The notes below the pieces were generated by a model, which worked only from the letters and a program-made list of their open reading frames with translations, was not told where the DNA came from and made no database searches. Of a stretch of 6,503 nt of DNA, positions 5,869-6,503 are shown one piece after another. The number at the start of each line of letters is the position of its first letter. Position 1 is the stretch's first letter. Source of the stretch: AC-52 sp044870295 (GTDB taxonomy: Bacteria > Actinomycetota > UBA4738). Where the stretch lies: the NCBI GenBank assembly GCA_044870295.1, contig JBIOYQ010000140.1, forward strand, positions 1 through 6,503, written 5' to 3'. Made by a program: the position numbers and the translations under genes.

Positions 5869-6438
5869 GTGTTCCTGCGCGAGAATGAGATCGGTCGCAA
5901 GGTGGCTCCCTACGTGCGGCCTGGGGAGCGCGTGCTCGACCTCGGCGCCGGGACGGGTCTCATCAGCCGGTGGCTGGCCCGTCGCGTGGGCGTCGAGCCG
6001 ACCCTCGCCGACCTGATCCACTACGGCAACCGGCGTCGCGAGTTCCCGTTCCTGCAGATGCAGGATCCGTTCCACGTCCCGGCTCCCGACCGCTCCTTCG
6101 ACGCCGTCTTCCTGCTGTTCGTGCTGCACCACAACGGCTACGAGGCGCAGAGCAAGGTGCTGACCGAAGCCGTACGCCTGGCGGCCAACCGGGTGATCGT
6201 CTTGGAGGACACGCCGAGAGGGCGGTTCGAGTGGGCTTGCAACGCGCTGTGGGACCGCATCCTCAACCTCCGGCACCGGGTGCCGACCCCCTGTGCCTTC
6301 CGCACCAAGGACGAGTGGCTGGCCGTGTTCATGGAGCAGGGCCTCGTGGCCACCCAGGTGGAGTCCTATCGACCGAAGTGGCCCACCCTCGGGACCTACC
6401 ACCACACGCTGTTCGTGGTGGAGCGCGAGTCGCCGTAG
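5869..6438 (+). CDS. Class I SAM-dependent methyltransferase, substrate unknown
   Basis: About 189 residues from a GTG start. Motif I, VLDLGAGTG (residues 22-30), is a clear SAM-binding glycine-rich loop; a motif-IV-like segment FDAVFLLFVLHH (78-88) and the strand VIVLEDTPRG (109-118) follow in normal order for a Rossmann-fold methyltransferase of the Methyltransf_11 type. A C-terminal segment with WLAVFMEQGLVATQVESYRPKW probably closes over the substrate. Start choice is uncertain: this GTG lies 15 nt after the sufU stop with only a weak GAGCCGGA upstream; the frame opens as far back as a GTG at 5776, which would overlap sufU by 79 nt and add an Arg/Gly-rich head that looks non-natural. It is likely last in the suf transcript or nearly so. 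I do not recognise the substrate; co-transcription with suf does not prove a role in Fe-S assembly. Confidence 0.8.
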   Translation: MFLRENEIGRKVAPYVRPGERVLDLGAGTGLISRWLARRVGVEPTLADLIHYGNRRREFPFLQMQDPFHVPAPDRSFDAVFLLFVLHHNGYEAQSKVLTEAVRLAANRVIVLEDTPRGRFEWACNALWDRILNLRHRVPTPCAFRTKDEWLAVFMEQGLVATQVESYRPKWPTLGTYHHTLFVVERESP

Positions 6439-6456
6439 GCCTGGCCCGGACGCGGG

Positions 6457-6503
6457 ATGCGCGTCGAGCTCACGGACGGCCCAGGTACGTTCCGAACGCG
6501 CGA
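6457..6503 (+). CDS. Possible start of a further gene, cut by the window end
   Basis: From the ATG at 6457 the frame stays open to the last base and begins MRVELTDGPGTFRTR. Only 47 bases are visible, with a GGA-rich but poorly defined stretch (CCCGGACGCGGG) just upstream. It starts 18 nt after the methyltransferase stop and would continue the same operon. Too short to identify; an open frame of this length at high GC could be chance. Confidence 0.3.
   Translation, partial: MRVELTDGPGTFRTR

Noticed and set aside
6439..6503. Transcription terminator after the methyltransferase
   Set aside because: CCTGGCCC (6440-6447) and GGCCCAGG (6478-6485) are only imperfectly complementary, far apart, and not followed by a T-run.

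Overview
The window looks like a chromosomal segment from a high-GC bacterium, most likely an actinobacterium (Actinomycetota), possibly a deep-branching or uncultured one. Evidence is the strong G/C bias at third codon positions, frequent GTG/TTG starts, tight gene overlaps, and a SUF iron-sulfur cluster operon of the SufS-SufU type with an embedded Rieske ferredoxin gene. That gene set is common in Actinomycetota and also occurs in some other high-GC phyla, so the taxonomic call is an inference.

Layout: positions 23-1495 on the minus strand hold one complete gene for a secreted six-Asp-box (BNR) beta-propeller protein. A 157-bp divergent intergenic region (1496-1652) follows and should carry the promoters for both directions. 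It contains a duplicated CAGCTG-N2/4-TCCGACC element that also forms an 8-bp inverted repeat. From 1653 to 6438 six genes run on the plus strand with almost no spacing: sufD, a small Rieske [2Fe-2S] protein, sufC, sufS, sufU and a class I SAM-dependent methyltransferase. The last 47 bases may contain the start of another gene on the same strand.

How the genes work together: SufS removes sulfur from cysteine as a persulfide, SufU accepts and relays it in a zinc-dependent way, and SufC/SufD are the ATPase and one of the two scaffold-like subunits of the SufBCD complex where the cluster is built. The Rieske protein could supply electrons or be a co-regulated client; this is unproven. The catalytic residues of sufC, sufS and sufU are all visible and intact, so the pathway appears functional.

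What stands out is mostly architecture. sufB, normally the immediate upstream neighbour of sufD, is not there; its place is taken by the divergent propeller gene. sufT is not found after sufU, where a methyltransferase lies instead. I found no clearly novel system (no CRISPR, defence, mobile or RNA gene). The best leads are the operator-like repeats, the missing sufB and the Rieske and methyltransferase partners.
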